This document shows positions 1 through 7,609 of a stretch of 64,000 nt of DNA, piece after piece. The notes under the pieces were generated by a model. That model made no database searches and was not told the DNA's origin. It saw only the letters and a program-made list of their open reading frames with translations. The stretch comes from Rhodanobacter lindaniclasticus (GTDB taxonomy: Bacteria; Pseudomonadota; Gammaproteobacteria; Xanthomonadales; Rhodanobacteraceae). The position numbers and the translations under genes are program-made. Where the stretch lies: the NCBI RefSeq assembly GCF_004799035.1, contig NZ_MWIO01000017.1, positions 1 through 64,000 of the forward strand, read 5' to 3'. The first letter of the stretch is position 1, and each line of letters begins with the position of its first letter.

Positions 1-48
1 CCGCCTTCGCGGGAATGGCGAGGCAGCGACGGCCGCCCGGGGTGCCGC

Positions 49-648
49 TTACGGTGCAGTCGTGGCGACTGCGCCGGCGCCGGTGGCGTCGACGGTGAGC
101 GAGACGCGGCGGTTGTCGCGGCCCTGGTCGCGCGTGGCGCCCTTGGCGACCTGGCGGTTGCTGTCCTCGCCGTAGCTGACCGCACGTACCTGGTCGGCGG
201 ACAAGCCGCTGCTGACCAGGAAATCGCGCACTGCCTCGGCACGCTGCATGCCCAGCTTCTTGTTGTAGGCACGCGAGCCGGCCGGGTCGGCGAAGCCTTC
301 CACCGTGATCAGCACGCCGGGGTGGTACTTGCCGATGGTCGCGGCAAAGTCCTGCAGCGCGGGCTTGTCCTGCTCGTCCAGGGTGGCGCTGTTGAACGCG
401 AAGTGCGCCACCGTGTCGATGCTGACGCGGCCCTGCATGGCGGTGATCTGGCTGTCGTACTTGGCGAACTGCGATTGCATCTGCTGCTTGATCGCGTCGA
501 TCTGCTGCTGCTGGTCGGTCTGCTTCTGCTGCAGCTGCTGGATGGCCGTGTTGAAATCGGATTGCTTGACGTACTGCGAGCAGCCAGTCAGGCCGATGGT
601 GAGCAATCCCGCCGTCAATGCGGCCGCGCGAGTGATCCTCGTGTTCAT
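49..648 (-). CDS. OmpA-family outer-membrane lipoprotein
   Basis: Predicted 199-residue lipoprotein anchored in the outer membrane and binding peptidoglycan through an OmpA-like C-terminal domain. The N-terminus has a hydrophobic signal ending in the lipobox LTGC, so the mature protein should start at that Cys. A Gln-rich, probably coiled-coil segment follows (about residues 30-65). The C-terminal domain shows the family pattern VEGFADPAGSRAYN, then the RAEAVRDFLVSSGL helix. The start at 648 was chosen because CAGGAGA lies just upstream and because it gives a proper signal peptide; an upstream in-frame ATG does not. It is a single-gene unit as far as visible. Family membership is secure; the specific role (cell-envelope integrity) is inference. 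Confidence 0.9.
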   Translation of the reverse strand: MNTRITRAAALTAGLLTIGLTGCSQYVKQSDFNTAIQQLQQKQTDQQQQIDAIKQQMQSQFAKYDSQITAMQGRVSIDTVAHFAFNSATLDEQDKPALQDFAATIGKYHPGVLITVEGFADPAGSRAYNKKLGMQRAEAVRDFLVSSGLSADQVRAVSYGEDSNRQVAKGATRDQGRDNRRVSLTVDATGAGAVATTAP

Positions 649-867
649 CCGGGTCTCCTGGTTTTGCGGGGTGGGGTGCATGCAGGCGCTGATGACAGCG
701 GCGCGCCTGCAGGGCGAACGAAACGGTGCCGCCACTGCTGTCCTCCCGGAACCTAACCCATCGAGGCGGCAAGGGTACGTAAATGCGGCACATTCCGCAT
801 CGCGCCGTTCAGGTCGGGTTGCATTGCGCGGCTCGCGCGAGATCGTGATGCGAACGGCTCGCGCGCA

Positions 868-1878
868 TCAGTCGTGTGCGGCGACGGCGCGCACCGCGCG
901 CGAGAAATCGGCGCCGGCCGGTGCGGCACGGGCGCGTTCGCTGATGCGTGCGCGCTCGCGCAGTGTTCCGATCGGCACGCGGCGATCGAGGGTGCCGATG
1001 CCTTGCAGATACTCCGGCAGATAGCCGGTCAGCAGCAGGCGCATGTCCCACGGCAGGCCCGGATCGATCTGCCGCGCCATGCGATAGACGAGGGTGGTGC
1101 AGTTGGAGGTGAAGGTGTTGTAGAACGCCGGCCGTGCGGCCAGCCGGTTGGCCGCGTGCACGTAGGAGAGCAGCAGCACGCGCAGCGTGGCCTGTCCGAT
1201 CTGCAGCGGATACAGATAGACGTCCTCGTCGCGCACGTTGGTGCGCACACGGATGATGTCGTCCTCCTCGGCGCCGACCAGGATCGTCTCGAACTGCTTG
1301 AAGAAGCCGCCCATCGAGGAATACTCCTGGTCGCGGCTCTTGCGCACCTCCACCGAGAACACCAGGTGGCGGCCGTCCTCGAAACCGAACGAGATCATGG
1401 CGTGGGCGATCGCCCGGCTGCCCCAGTGCGACAGCACCGCATCGGCGCTGGCCAGTTGCGCCAGGTCGTATTCGTGGCGCTCCCAGCGGATGTCGTAATC
1501 GTTGTCGCTGCGCCAGGCGAAGTGGCGCACGTTGTCGAGCACCACGCGATCTCCGTGCACGCTGCCGGTCAGCATGCGGGCAACGTCGTCGCGCCAGTCG
1601 CGCGCGCCGGAGGGCTTGATGGCGACCCACCACAGCAGGACGATCGCGTACAGCGCGGCATAGACGCCCAGTGGCAGCCAGCTGCGCCCGCCGATCGCGC
1701 AGGCGCACAGCATGCCGGTCGCGATCACCCAGAGCGCGCTGCCCAGCGCGCGCACGAGGTGGCCGCCGGGCAGCCGATACCACAGCGCCAGCGCGGCCCA
1801 CGCGCCGGAACAGAACACGATCGGCGTCATCGCGGCCACGAAGGTCACGCGGCCGATCATGCCGAGCTTGTCCGTCAT
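868..1878 (-). CDS. DUF4105 (Lnb N-terminal-domain-like) membrane protein
   Basis: Protein of about 336 residues. Its N-terminus has three hydrophobic stretches (roughly residues 5-30, 40-60 and 65-85). A large, presumably periplasmic region with the DUF4105/Lnb signature follows: the SNCTTLVYR motif containing the invariant Cys, then LPWDMRLLLTGYLPEYL. DUF4105 proteins are membrane-associated and mostly uncharacterised; the domain is related to the N-terminal part of lacto-N-biosidase-type proteins and has a Cys/His arrangement like NlpC/P60 enzymes. The start is not certain: ATG at 1878 is used, and ATG at 1902 is in frame with a similarly weak ribosome site. It is preceded by no co-directional partner. 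A role in envelope metabolism is inference. Confidence 0.8.
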   Translation of the reverse strand: MTDKLGMIGRVTFVAAMTPIVFCSGAWAALALWYRLPGGHLVRALGSALWVIATGMLCACAIGGRSWLPLGVYAALYAIVLLWWVAIKPSGARDWRDDVARMLTGSVHGDRVVLDNVRHFAWRSDNDYDIRWERHEYDLAQLASADAVLSHWGSRAIAHAMISFGFEDGRHLVFSVEVRKSRDQEYSSMGGFFKQFETILVGAEEDDIIRVRTNVRDEDVYLYPLQIGQATLRVLLLSYVHAANRLAARPAFYNTFTSNCTTLVYRMARQIDPGLPWDMRLLLTGYLPEYLQGIGTLDRRVPIGTLRERARISERARAAPAGADFSRAVRAVAAHD

Positions 1879-2001
1879 CCCGCCGATGCTGCCGCGATCC
1901 ATCCGCCCAGCGTGCCGATTCCGCGGTCGGAAAACAACGCGCGGCCCGAAACCGGCGCCGGGCGGGCGGCGAGTTGGCAAGCCTGTTGCATCACCTCGGG
2001 C

Positions 2002-2247
2002 ATGAACGACATCGCCTATGACATTTCCCATCTGCTCGACGTCGAACGCCAACAGGCCGATGTGCCTGCGCCGCGGGTCGTGCGGGCCGTCCCCACCGTC
2101 CCGGCACGGGTCGCCCGCTCCGGCGTGGCCGAGGCGCAAGAGGCGCTGGCCCGTGAACTGATCCAGTGCGCGCCGATCCACGACGCCATGGTCCAGCAAT
2201 ACCTGCGCATGAGCGGCGAAACCTTTCGCGAGGGCCGTGCCGGTTGA
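2002..2247 (+). CDS. Small conserved-looking hypothetical protein
   Basis: An 81-residue acidic protein starting MNDIAYDISHLLDVER and ending SGETFREGRAG. I do not recognise a family. It has no signal peptide or membrane segment. Predicted helices at both ends flank a Val/Pro/Arg-rich middle. Support for coding comes from the orderly codon use (mostly G/C in third positions) and from the perfect hairpin terminator that follows it; the ribosome site is weak. It is convergent with the acyl-CoA dehydrogenase gene and diverges from the DUF4105 gene. Confidence 0.55.
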   Translation: MNDIAYDISHLLDVERQQADVPAPRVVRAVPTVPARVARSGVAEAQEALARELIQCAPIHDAMVQQYLRMSGETFREGRAG

Positions 2248-2350
2248 GCATCCGCCCGGCCGCCGTTGCCACTTTTGAGCAAAAGCTGACCCGGCGGGAC
2301 ATGTGACGTGCCGCACATGGCCGCACTTCGGTCCATGACTGCCCTGCATA

Positions 2351-2381
2351 CGAAAGAGCCCGGCATCGCCGGGCTCTTTCG
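2351..2381. terminator. Bidirectional intrinsic terminator
   Basis: A perfect 14-bp inverted repeat (CGAAAGAGCCCGGC and its complement) around a 3-nt ATC loop. The stem ends in AAAG/CTTT on both sides. It lies between two convergent genes (stop codons at 2247 and 2400), so it can end transcription from either side. Confidence 0.85.
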
Positions 2382-2399
2382 TGCGGGGGTACCTGCGGC

Positions 2400-4190
2400 T
2401 CAGTCGATCGCCGGCACGCTGGCCACACCAGCCTCGATTGCCGCCTGGTGGGCCAGTGTGCGGGGCAGCAGGCGGCTGAAGTAGAACGCCGCGGTGTCGC
2501 GCTTGGCCTGCTTGAACGCAGCCGACTGCGTGCCGTTCTCTGCCGCCAGCACGCTGCGCGCCCACAGGTAGGCCAGGGTCACATAGCCGGAGTAGTACAG
2601 GTAATCGGTGGCCGCCGCGCCCAGTTCCTCGGGATTGCCCTGGATGCGCTGGGCCAGCGCCACGGTGAGATCGCTCCAGTTTCGCGTGGCCACGGCGAGC
2701 GGGCCGATGAACGCCTTCAGCGATGCGGTGTCGGCGTGCTGCTGGCAGAACGCGCTGATCTCCTCCAGGAAATGCTTGAAGCCCACACCCTGCAACTGGA
2801 GGATCTTGCGGCCTAGCAGGTCGGCGGCCTGGATGCCGGTGGTGCCTTCGTACAAGGTGATGATGCGCGCGTCGCGGACGAACTGTTCCATGCCGTTTTC
2901 GGCGATGTAGCCGTGACCACCGTAGATCTGCAGCGCTTCCTTGGTGCACTCCTGCGCCAGCTCGGTGGTCATGCCCTTGGCGATCGGGATCAGGAAGGCG
3001 ACCAGTTCGCCGGCCTTCTGGCGCGCCGCCTCGTCCGTGGCGCGATGCTCGATGTCGGTCTGCAGCGCGGTGCACAGCACCAGAGCGCGCGAACCTTCGA
3101 CGAAGGCGCGCTGGGTCAGCAGCATGCGCCGCACGTCCGGCTGCACCAGCAGGTTGTCGGCCGGCTTGTCGGGGAACTTCGGACCGGACAGCGAGCGTGA
3201 CTGCAACCGCTCGCGCGCGTAGTTGAGGCTGTTCTGCAACGCGCGCTCGGCCAGCGCCAGGCCCTGCACGCCGACCGACAGCCTCGCCGCATTCATCATG
3301 GTGAACATCGCGGCCAGGCCCTTGTGCGGCTTGCCGATCAGGTAGCCCTCGGCGCCGTCGAAGTTCATCACGCAGGTGGAGCAGGCGTGGATGCCCATCT
3401 TGTGCTCGATCGCTCCGGCGGCGACGCTGTTACGCTCGCCCGGCTTGCCGTCGGCGTCGAGCTTGAACTTCGGCACGATGAACATCGAGATGCCGCGGCT
3501 GCCTTCCGGCGCGTCGGGCAGGCGCGCCAGCACCAGGTGCACGATGTTCTCGGTGAGGTCGTGCTCGCCGGCGCTGATGAAGATCTTGGTGCCGCTGATC
3601 TTCCAGGTCGGACGGCCGTTGGCGTCGGCCTCGCCCGGTACCGCGCGCGTCTTCAGCAGACCCAGGTCCGAGCCTGCCTGCGGTTCGGTCAGGCACATGG
3701 TGCCGGTCCAGCGGCCGGCCACGATCGGCTTCATGTACAGCTCGCGCTGCCATTCCTCGCCATGCTGTTCCATCGCGTGGGTGGCGCCCTCGGATAGCAA
3801 TGGGTACAGGCTCCAGGCCAGGTTGCCGGACTGGAAGATCTCGGTGGTGGCGGTGCCGAGTACGCCGGGCAGGGCCTGGCCGCCGTACTGCTCGGGGTTG
3901 GTCAGCCCGGTCCAGCCGCCTTCGGCGAACTGCCGGAACGCCTCCTTGAACGAGGCCGGCGTGGTGACCTTGCCGGTGGCCTTGTCGAACTGGCAGCCCT
4001 CGGCGTCCGCCGGCGCATTGGTCGGCGCCAGCAGCTGCTCGCTCAGGCGGCCGGCTTCTTCGAGCACGGCGTCGAGCAGGTCGCGGCCGTGTGCCTCGCC
4101 GCCTTGCAGCGAGGTGAGTACCGGCTCGGCGCCCAGCACATCGAACAGGGCGAAGCGCAGGTCGTCGAGGGGGGCCTTGTAAGCGGTCAT
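2400..4190 (-). CDS. Acyl-CoA dehydrogenase, long form with C-terminal extension
   Basis: A 596-residue FAD enzyme oxidising an acyl-CoA thioester to the 2-enoyl-CoA. It belongs to the long (about 600 residues) subgroup that includes DmdC-like methylmercaptopropionyl-CoA dehydrogenases and many fatty-acid enzymes. Visible motifs are the acyl-CoA/FAD loop MCLTEPQAGSD (165-175), the FAD-binding QIYGGHGYI segment (421-429) and LYEGTTGIQ, whose Glu448 is the expected catalytic base. An extra C-terminal helical domain (about 470-596) is typical of this subgroup. The start is supported by AGGAG upstream. It lies 22 bp downstream of a lipoprotein gene on the same strand. The natural substrate cannot be read from sequence; beta-oxidation is the safest inference. 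Confidence 0.93.
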   Translation of the reverse strand: MTAYKAPLDDLRFALFDVLGAEPVLTSLQGGEAHGRDLLDAVLEEAGRLSEQLLAPTNAPADAEGCQFDKATGKVTTPASFKEAFRQFAEGGWTGLTNPEQYGGQALPGVLGTATTEIFQSGNLAWSLYPLLSEGATHAMEQHGEEWQRELYMKPIVAGRWTGTMCLTEPQAGSDLGLLKTRAVPGEADANGRPTWKISGTKIFISAGEHDLTENIVHLVLARLPDAPEGSRGISMFIVPKFKLDADGKPGERNSVAAGAIEHKMGIHACSTCVMNFDGAEGYLIGKPHKGLAAMFTMMNAARLSVGVQGLALAERALQNSLNYARERLQSRSLSGPKFPDKPADNLLVQPDVRRMLLTQRAFVEGSRALVLCTALQTDIEHRATDEAARQKAGELVAFLIPIAKGMTTELAQECTKEALQIYGGHGYIAENGMEQFVRDARIITLYEGTTGIQAADLLGRKILQLQGVGFKHFLEEISAFCQQHADTASLKAFIGPLAVATRNWSDLTVALAQRIQGNPEELGAAATDYLYYSGYVTLAYLWARSVLAAENGTQSAAFKQAKRDTAAFYFSRLLPRTLAHQAAIEAGVASVPAID

Positions 4191-4212
4191 GGGAACTCCT
4201 GAGGTAGGCGGT

Positions 4213-4704
4213 TTAGCGGAAGGTATGCGCGATGCCGGGCACGGCCGAGATCCAGTCCTTGCCGCTGAAGTCGAAGGCGCGCGCCTTGCTCTCCTGCTCG
4301 GGCTTGGCGGTCGCGCTGCCGCTGATCGAATAGGCCAGCGACGCGGCGCTGCCCTTGTCGGCGATGGCCTGCAGGGCGCGGGTCATGGCGTCGGTGGGCC
4401 ATACCTTGAGCCGGACCACGTCGCCGGCGAGCTGCGGGATGTCCAGTTCGAACGTGCCGTGCAGCCGCACCGGCGCCAGCGCGGCGATCTGCAACTGGCC
4501 GTCCAGTGACCGGAAGTCCATCCCGGCATAGCTGTTGTTCTGGATGCGCAAGGTCAATTCCCACTGTCCGTCGGGCAGCACCTGCAACTGCTGGATGCTC
4601 ACCGTGGGCGGGAACACGCTCTTCTTCGCCGGGCCGCAGGCGGCCAGGCCCAAGGCCAGCAGGGCGAGCAAAAGCGGGGCAACGACCCAACGCAACGGAC
4701 GCAT
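4213..4704 (-). CDS. LEA14-like (LEA type 2 family) lipoprotein
   Basis: A 163-residue predicted lipoprotein. The signal peptide ends in the lipobox LAAC (Cys at about position 23). The rest looks like the LEA type 2/WHy beta-sandwich domain (VSIQQLQVLPDGQWELTLRIQNNS, where the Asn-rich strand is characteristic). Such domains are found in desiccation-related proteins; in bacteria the function is undefined. GGAG lies 8-10 nt before the chosen ATG. It is followed after 22 bp by the acyl-CoA dehydrogenase gene, so the two are probably cotranscribed. The domain call is by pattern only. Confidence 0.78.
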   Translation of the reverse strand: MRPLRWVVAPLLLALLALGLAACGPAKKSVFPPTVSIQQLQVLPDGQWELTLRIQNNSYAGMDFRSLDGQLQIAALAPVRLHGTFELDIPQLAGDVVRLKVWPTDAMTRALQAIADKGSAASLAYSISGSATAKPEQESKARAFDFSGKDWISAVPGIAHTFR

Positions 4705-4886
4705 CGCGGTTCTCCAAACGATCGTTTGAATCCTGACTCTAACCGCGATCGGGGTGTCGGCGCCAGTCGACCGCGCAGGTTGCGGTCGCGGCCCGCACCG
4801 GGGGGATCGCGTGGCGCGCCGAGGTTTCGCGGTGGCGCGCAAACAGGCATTATCGACGGCTTGCCTACCAGTCCGGGTCCTGCCGC

Positions 4887-5354
4887 ATGTCACGACGTTT
4901 TGTTGCCCGCCGCTCTCCCATCCACGGCAACGGCGTGTTTGCCACCGCCCCGATCGCCCGCGGCGAGGAGATCATCGAATACAAGGGCAAGCTGCTGACG
5001 CCGGACGAGGCCGATGCGCTGTACGGCGATGGCGGCGAAACCGGGCACACCTTTTTGTTCACCCTCAACGAGCAGTACGTGATCGACGCCAACCAGCGCG
5101 GCAATACCGCGCGCTGGATCAACCACAGCTGCGCGCCGAACTGCCGCGCCGTGGTCGAGGAAAGCGCCAGCGGCGACCCGCGCCGCGACAAGGTGAAGAT
5201 CGAGGCGATCCGCAACATCAAGCCCGGCGACGAGCTCACCTACGACTACGGCATCGTGCTCGAGGTGCCGCACACCGCGCGGCTGAAAAAGCTGTGGCAG
5301 TGCCTGTGCGGCTCGCCGAACTGCACCGGTACGCTGCTCAAGCCCAAGCGGTAG
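4887..5354 (+). CDS. SET-domain protein lysine methyltransferase-like
   Basis: A 155-residue protein that is essentially one SET domain with a post-SET zinc motif. The N-terminal RSPIHGNGVFA element, the pseudoknot motif NHSCAPNC (79-86), the YDYG motif with the catalytic Tyr (119-122) and the post-SET CLCGSPNC cysteines (139-146) are all intact. This predicts an active S-adenosylmethionine-dependent lysine methyltransferase in the cytoplasm. Bacterial SET proteins of this size are common in Xanthomonadales; the target protein is unknown. The start has no strong ribosome site, but no better in-frame choice exists. Confidence 0.92.
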   Translation: MSRRFVARRSPIHGNGVFATAPIARGEEIIEYKGKLLTPDEADALYGDGGETGHTFLFTLNEQYVIDANQRGNTARWINHSCAPNCRAVVEESASGDPRRDKVKIEAIRNIKPGDELTYDYGIVLEVPHTARLKKLWQCLCGSPNCTGTLLKPKR

Positions 5355-5375
5355 CCGCACTTCGAATATCGCTTC

Positions 5376-5381
5376 TATACT
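5376..5381 (+). promoter_or_regulatory. Possible -10 element for the RDD/MoxR operon
   Basis: TATACT lies 55 bp before the first RDD gene in the gap after the SET gene. No good -35 hexamer is visible at the right spacing, so this is a weak call. Confidence 0.3.
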
Positions 5382-5435
5382 CGCTGCAGTTGCCGTCGAG
5401 GGGGACGGCAACATGGACAGTGACGGGGGAACGCG

Positions 5436-5954
5436 ATGGAAACCAATCCTTATGCCGCGCCCGAGGCGACGGTCGACGACGTGCGCGCGTGGGACGCGCA
5501 GGGCCTGGAGGAACGCAAGGCCAGCCGTGGCAAACGCCTGGGGGCGGCGCTGCTCGACGGGGCGATCAACCTGGTCTGGGCCGTCCCGGTTTTCTGGGGC
5601 GCCGTGATGGCAGCCGACGTCGGCAAGGGGATCAAGCCTGCCGCGCCGACGGGCGGCGTGATGCTGCTGGGTTTCGCCCTGCTGGCGGCGATCTTCGTGG
5701 TCAACTGCGTCCTGTTGCACCGGAGCGGCCAGACCCTCGGCAAGCGCATGCTCGACATCGCCATCGTGCGCACCGACGGCAGCCGCATGGGCCTGTTGCG
5801 CTACATCTTCATCCGCGTGCTGCCGGTGGGCCTGCTCGGCGCCATTCCCTACATCGGCTGGCTGGCGTCGCTGGTCGATCCGCTGCTGATCTTCGGCAAT
5901 GAACGCCGCTGCCTGCACGACCTGATCGCCGACACCATCGTCGTCGACGTGTAG
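5436..5954 (+). CDS. RDD family membrane protein (first of two)
   Basis: A 172-residue membrane protein. After a hydrophilic N-terminus beginning METNPYAAPEA it has the RDD core: hydrophobic segments near residues 40-60, 75-95 and 125-145, the Arg in LGAALLDGAINL and the loop GQTLGKRMLDIAIV. RDD proteins are small integral inner-membrane proteins; some members affect ion homeostasis, but the role here is unknown. It is the first gene of a seven-gene run; its stop codon (5952-5954) directly abuts the next start at 5955. Confidence 0.9.
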   Translation: METNPYAAPEATVDDVRAWDAQGLEERKASRGKRLGAALLDGAINLVWAVPVFWGAVMAADVGKGIKPAAPTGGVMLLGFALLAAIFVVNCVLLHRSGQTLGKRMLDIAIVRTDGSRMGLLRYIFIRVLPVGLLGAIPYIGWLASLVDPLLIFGNERRCLHDLIADTIVVDV

Positions 5955-6635
5955 ATGATCGACACCGTCCGCGAGATCGAGACCGCCGAAGGCATCTCGC
6001 TGCGCCTGCGCGCCGCCGGGGCACTGCCGCGGGCGCAGGCGTGGGTGCTCGACCTGCTGCTGCGCGGCGTGTTCTTCATCGTGGCGATGATTCCGCTGTC
6101 GATCTTCGGCGTGGCCGGCAACGGCCTGGCCATGCTGCTGCTGTTCGCGCTGATGTGGGCGTATGCGGTGATCTGCGAGGTGTGGATGGACGGCCAGACG
6201 CCCGGCAAGCGCGCGCTCGGCCTGCGCGTGGTGCATGCTGACGGTACGCCGGTGACCTGGTTGCCGTCGGTGGTGCGCAACCTGCTGCGCGCGGTGGACA
6301 TCCTGCCCGGCGTCTATGGCGTGGGTCTGGTCAGCACCCTGGTCGATCCGCACGCGCGCCGGCTCGGCGACATCGTGGCCGGCACCATGGTCATCCATGC
6401 GCGCGAGCTGCCGGCCGGCCAGCAGGTGCCGGCGATGCCCGCGCTGCCGCTGCCGCTGGTGCTGTCCGCCGACGAACAGGCCGCGCTGGTCGACTATGCC
6501 GAGCGCGCCGGCCAGCTCACCGTGCAGCGCCAGGAGGAGCTGGCCAACCTGCTGACCCCGCTGACCGGCCTGCGCGACACCGCGGCGATCCGGCAGCTGG
6601 TGGCCTACGTGAACTGGCTGCTGGGGCGCGCATGA
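5955..6635 (+). CDS. RDD family membrane protein (second of two)
   Basis: A 226-residue RDD protein. The transmembrane core (about residues 25-140) contains the RAQAWVLDLLLRG element and the family loop GQTPGKRALGLRVV, followed by a cytoplasmic helical tail of about 75 residues. It is distinct from the preceding RDD protein in having no Asn/Pro-rich N-terminal lead. It starts immediately after the previous stop and overlaps the next gene by ATGA at 6632-6635, suggesting translational coupling. A role with the MoxR/DUF58 module is inferred from the context only. Confidence 0.9.
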   Translation: MIDTVREIETAEGISLRLRAAGALPRAQAWVLDLLLRGVFFIVAMIPLSIFGVAGNGLAMLLLFALMWAYAVICEVWMDGQTPGKRALGLRVVHADGTPVTWLPSVVRNLLRAVDILPGVYGVGLVSTLVDPHARRLGDIVAGTMVIHARELPAGQQVPAMPALPLPLVLSADEQAALVDYAERAGQLTVQRQEELANLLTPLTGLRDTAAIRQLVAYVNWLLGRA

Positions 6636-7609
6636 AACAGGAACGCTTCGTGGCCCTGCACGGCAAGACCTGGGATCGCCTGCAATCCTGGCTGCATGCG
6701 CTGGACCGCCAGCCGCGGCGCACGCTGCGGCAGGAGCAGGCGCTGGATTTCCCCGCCGAATACCGGCGCGTCTGCCACCACCTGGCACTGGCCCGCGGAC
6801 GTGGCTACAGCCATGAAGTGACCGACCGGTTGCAGCAACTGGTGCAGCACGGCCATCGCGTGCTGTACCGGCCGCCGCCGCCACGCTGGCATCGGGTGGC
6901 GACCTTCCTGCTCGCCGGCTTTCCGCGCCTGGTGCGTGCGCAGTGGCGCTGCATGGCGCTGGCGGCGGTGCTGTTCTACGTGCCGGCGCTGGCGATCCTG
7001 CTGCTGCTGCAGTTGCGGCCGGAGTTGGCGCACACGTTCTTCAGCAGCGCCCAGCTGGCCCAGTTCGAGAAGATGTACGACCCGGCCAATCCGCACATCG
7101 GCCGCAGCAGCGGCACCGACCTGCAGATGTTCGGCTTCTACGTGATGAACAACGTCGGCATCGCGTTCCGCACGTTTGCCTCCGGGCTGGTGTTCGGCGT
7201 CGGCGCGGTCTATGTGCTGGGTGCCAACGGCGTGCTGATCGGCGGCATCGCCGGCCACCTCACCGCGATCGGCTACGGCGGTCCGTTCTGGCGTTTCGTC
7301 GCGGGGCATTCGCCGTTCGAGCTCACCGCGCTGGTGATCGCCGGTGGCGCCGGCCTGCACCTGGGCCTGACCTTGCTGGCGCCGGGCCGGCGGCGGCGCG
7401 GCCCGGCGCTGGTGGCGGCCGGCTGGGTCGGCGCGCAGCTGGCGCTGGGCGCGTTCGCGATGCTGCTGGTGGCGGCGTTCATCGAGGCGTACTGGTCGTC
7501 CATCGCCAGCCTGCCCGACCCGCTGCGTTTCGGCGTGGCCGGCGTGCTGTGGCTGCTGGTGCTGGGCTGGCTGTGGCGCGGCGGCAGGGCGGTGCGGCAT
7601 GGAGCTTGA
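6632..7609 (+). CDS. SpoIIM-like stage II sporulation protein M family membrane protein
   Basis: A 325-residue protein. A soluble N-terminal helical part (about 1-95) is followed by at least five hydrophobic segments. The SpoIIM-family signature is seen in the middle (FGFYVMNNVGIAFRTFASG and the GHSPFELTAL loop). In Bacillus SpoIIM belongs to the DMP engulfment complex; in non-sporulating proteobacteria homologues sit beside MoxR/DUF58 genes with unknown function. It overlaps the upstream RDD gene by 4 nt and the downstream DUF4129 gene by 11 nt. Confidence 0.9.
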   Translation: MKQERFVALHGKTWDRLQSWLHALDRQPRRTLRQEQALDFPAEYRRVCHHLALARGRGYSHEVTDRLQQLVQHGHRVLYRPPPPRWHRVATFLLAGFPRLVRAQWRCMALAAVLFYVPALAILLLLQLRPELAHTFFSSAQLAQFEKMYDPANPHIGRSSGTDLQMFGFYVMNNVGIAFRTFASGLVFGVGAVYVLGANGVLIGGIAGHLTAIGYGGPFWRFVAGHSPFELTALVIAGGAGLHLGLTLLAPGRRRRGPALVAAGWVGAQLALGAFAMLLVAAFIEAYWSSIASLPDPLRFGVAGVLWLLVLGWLWRGGRAVRHGA

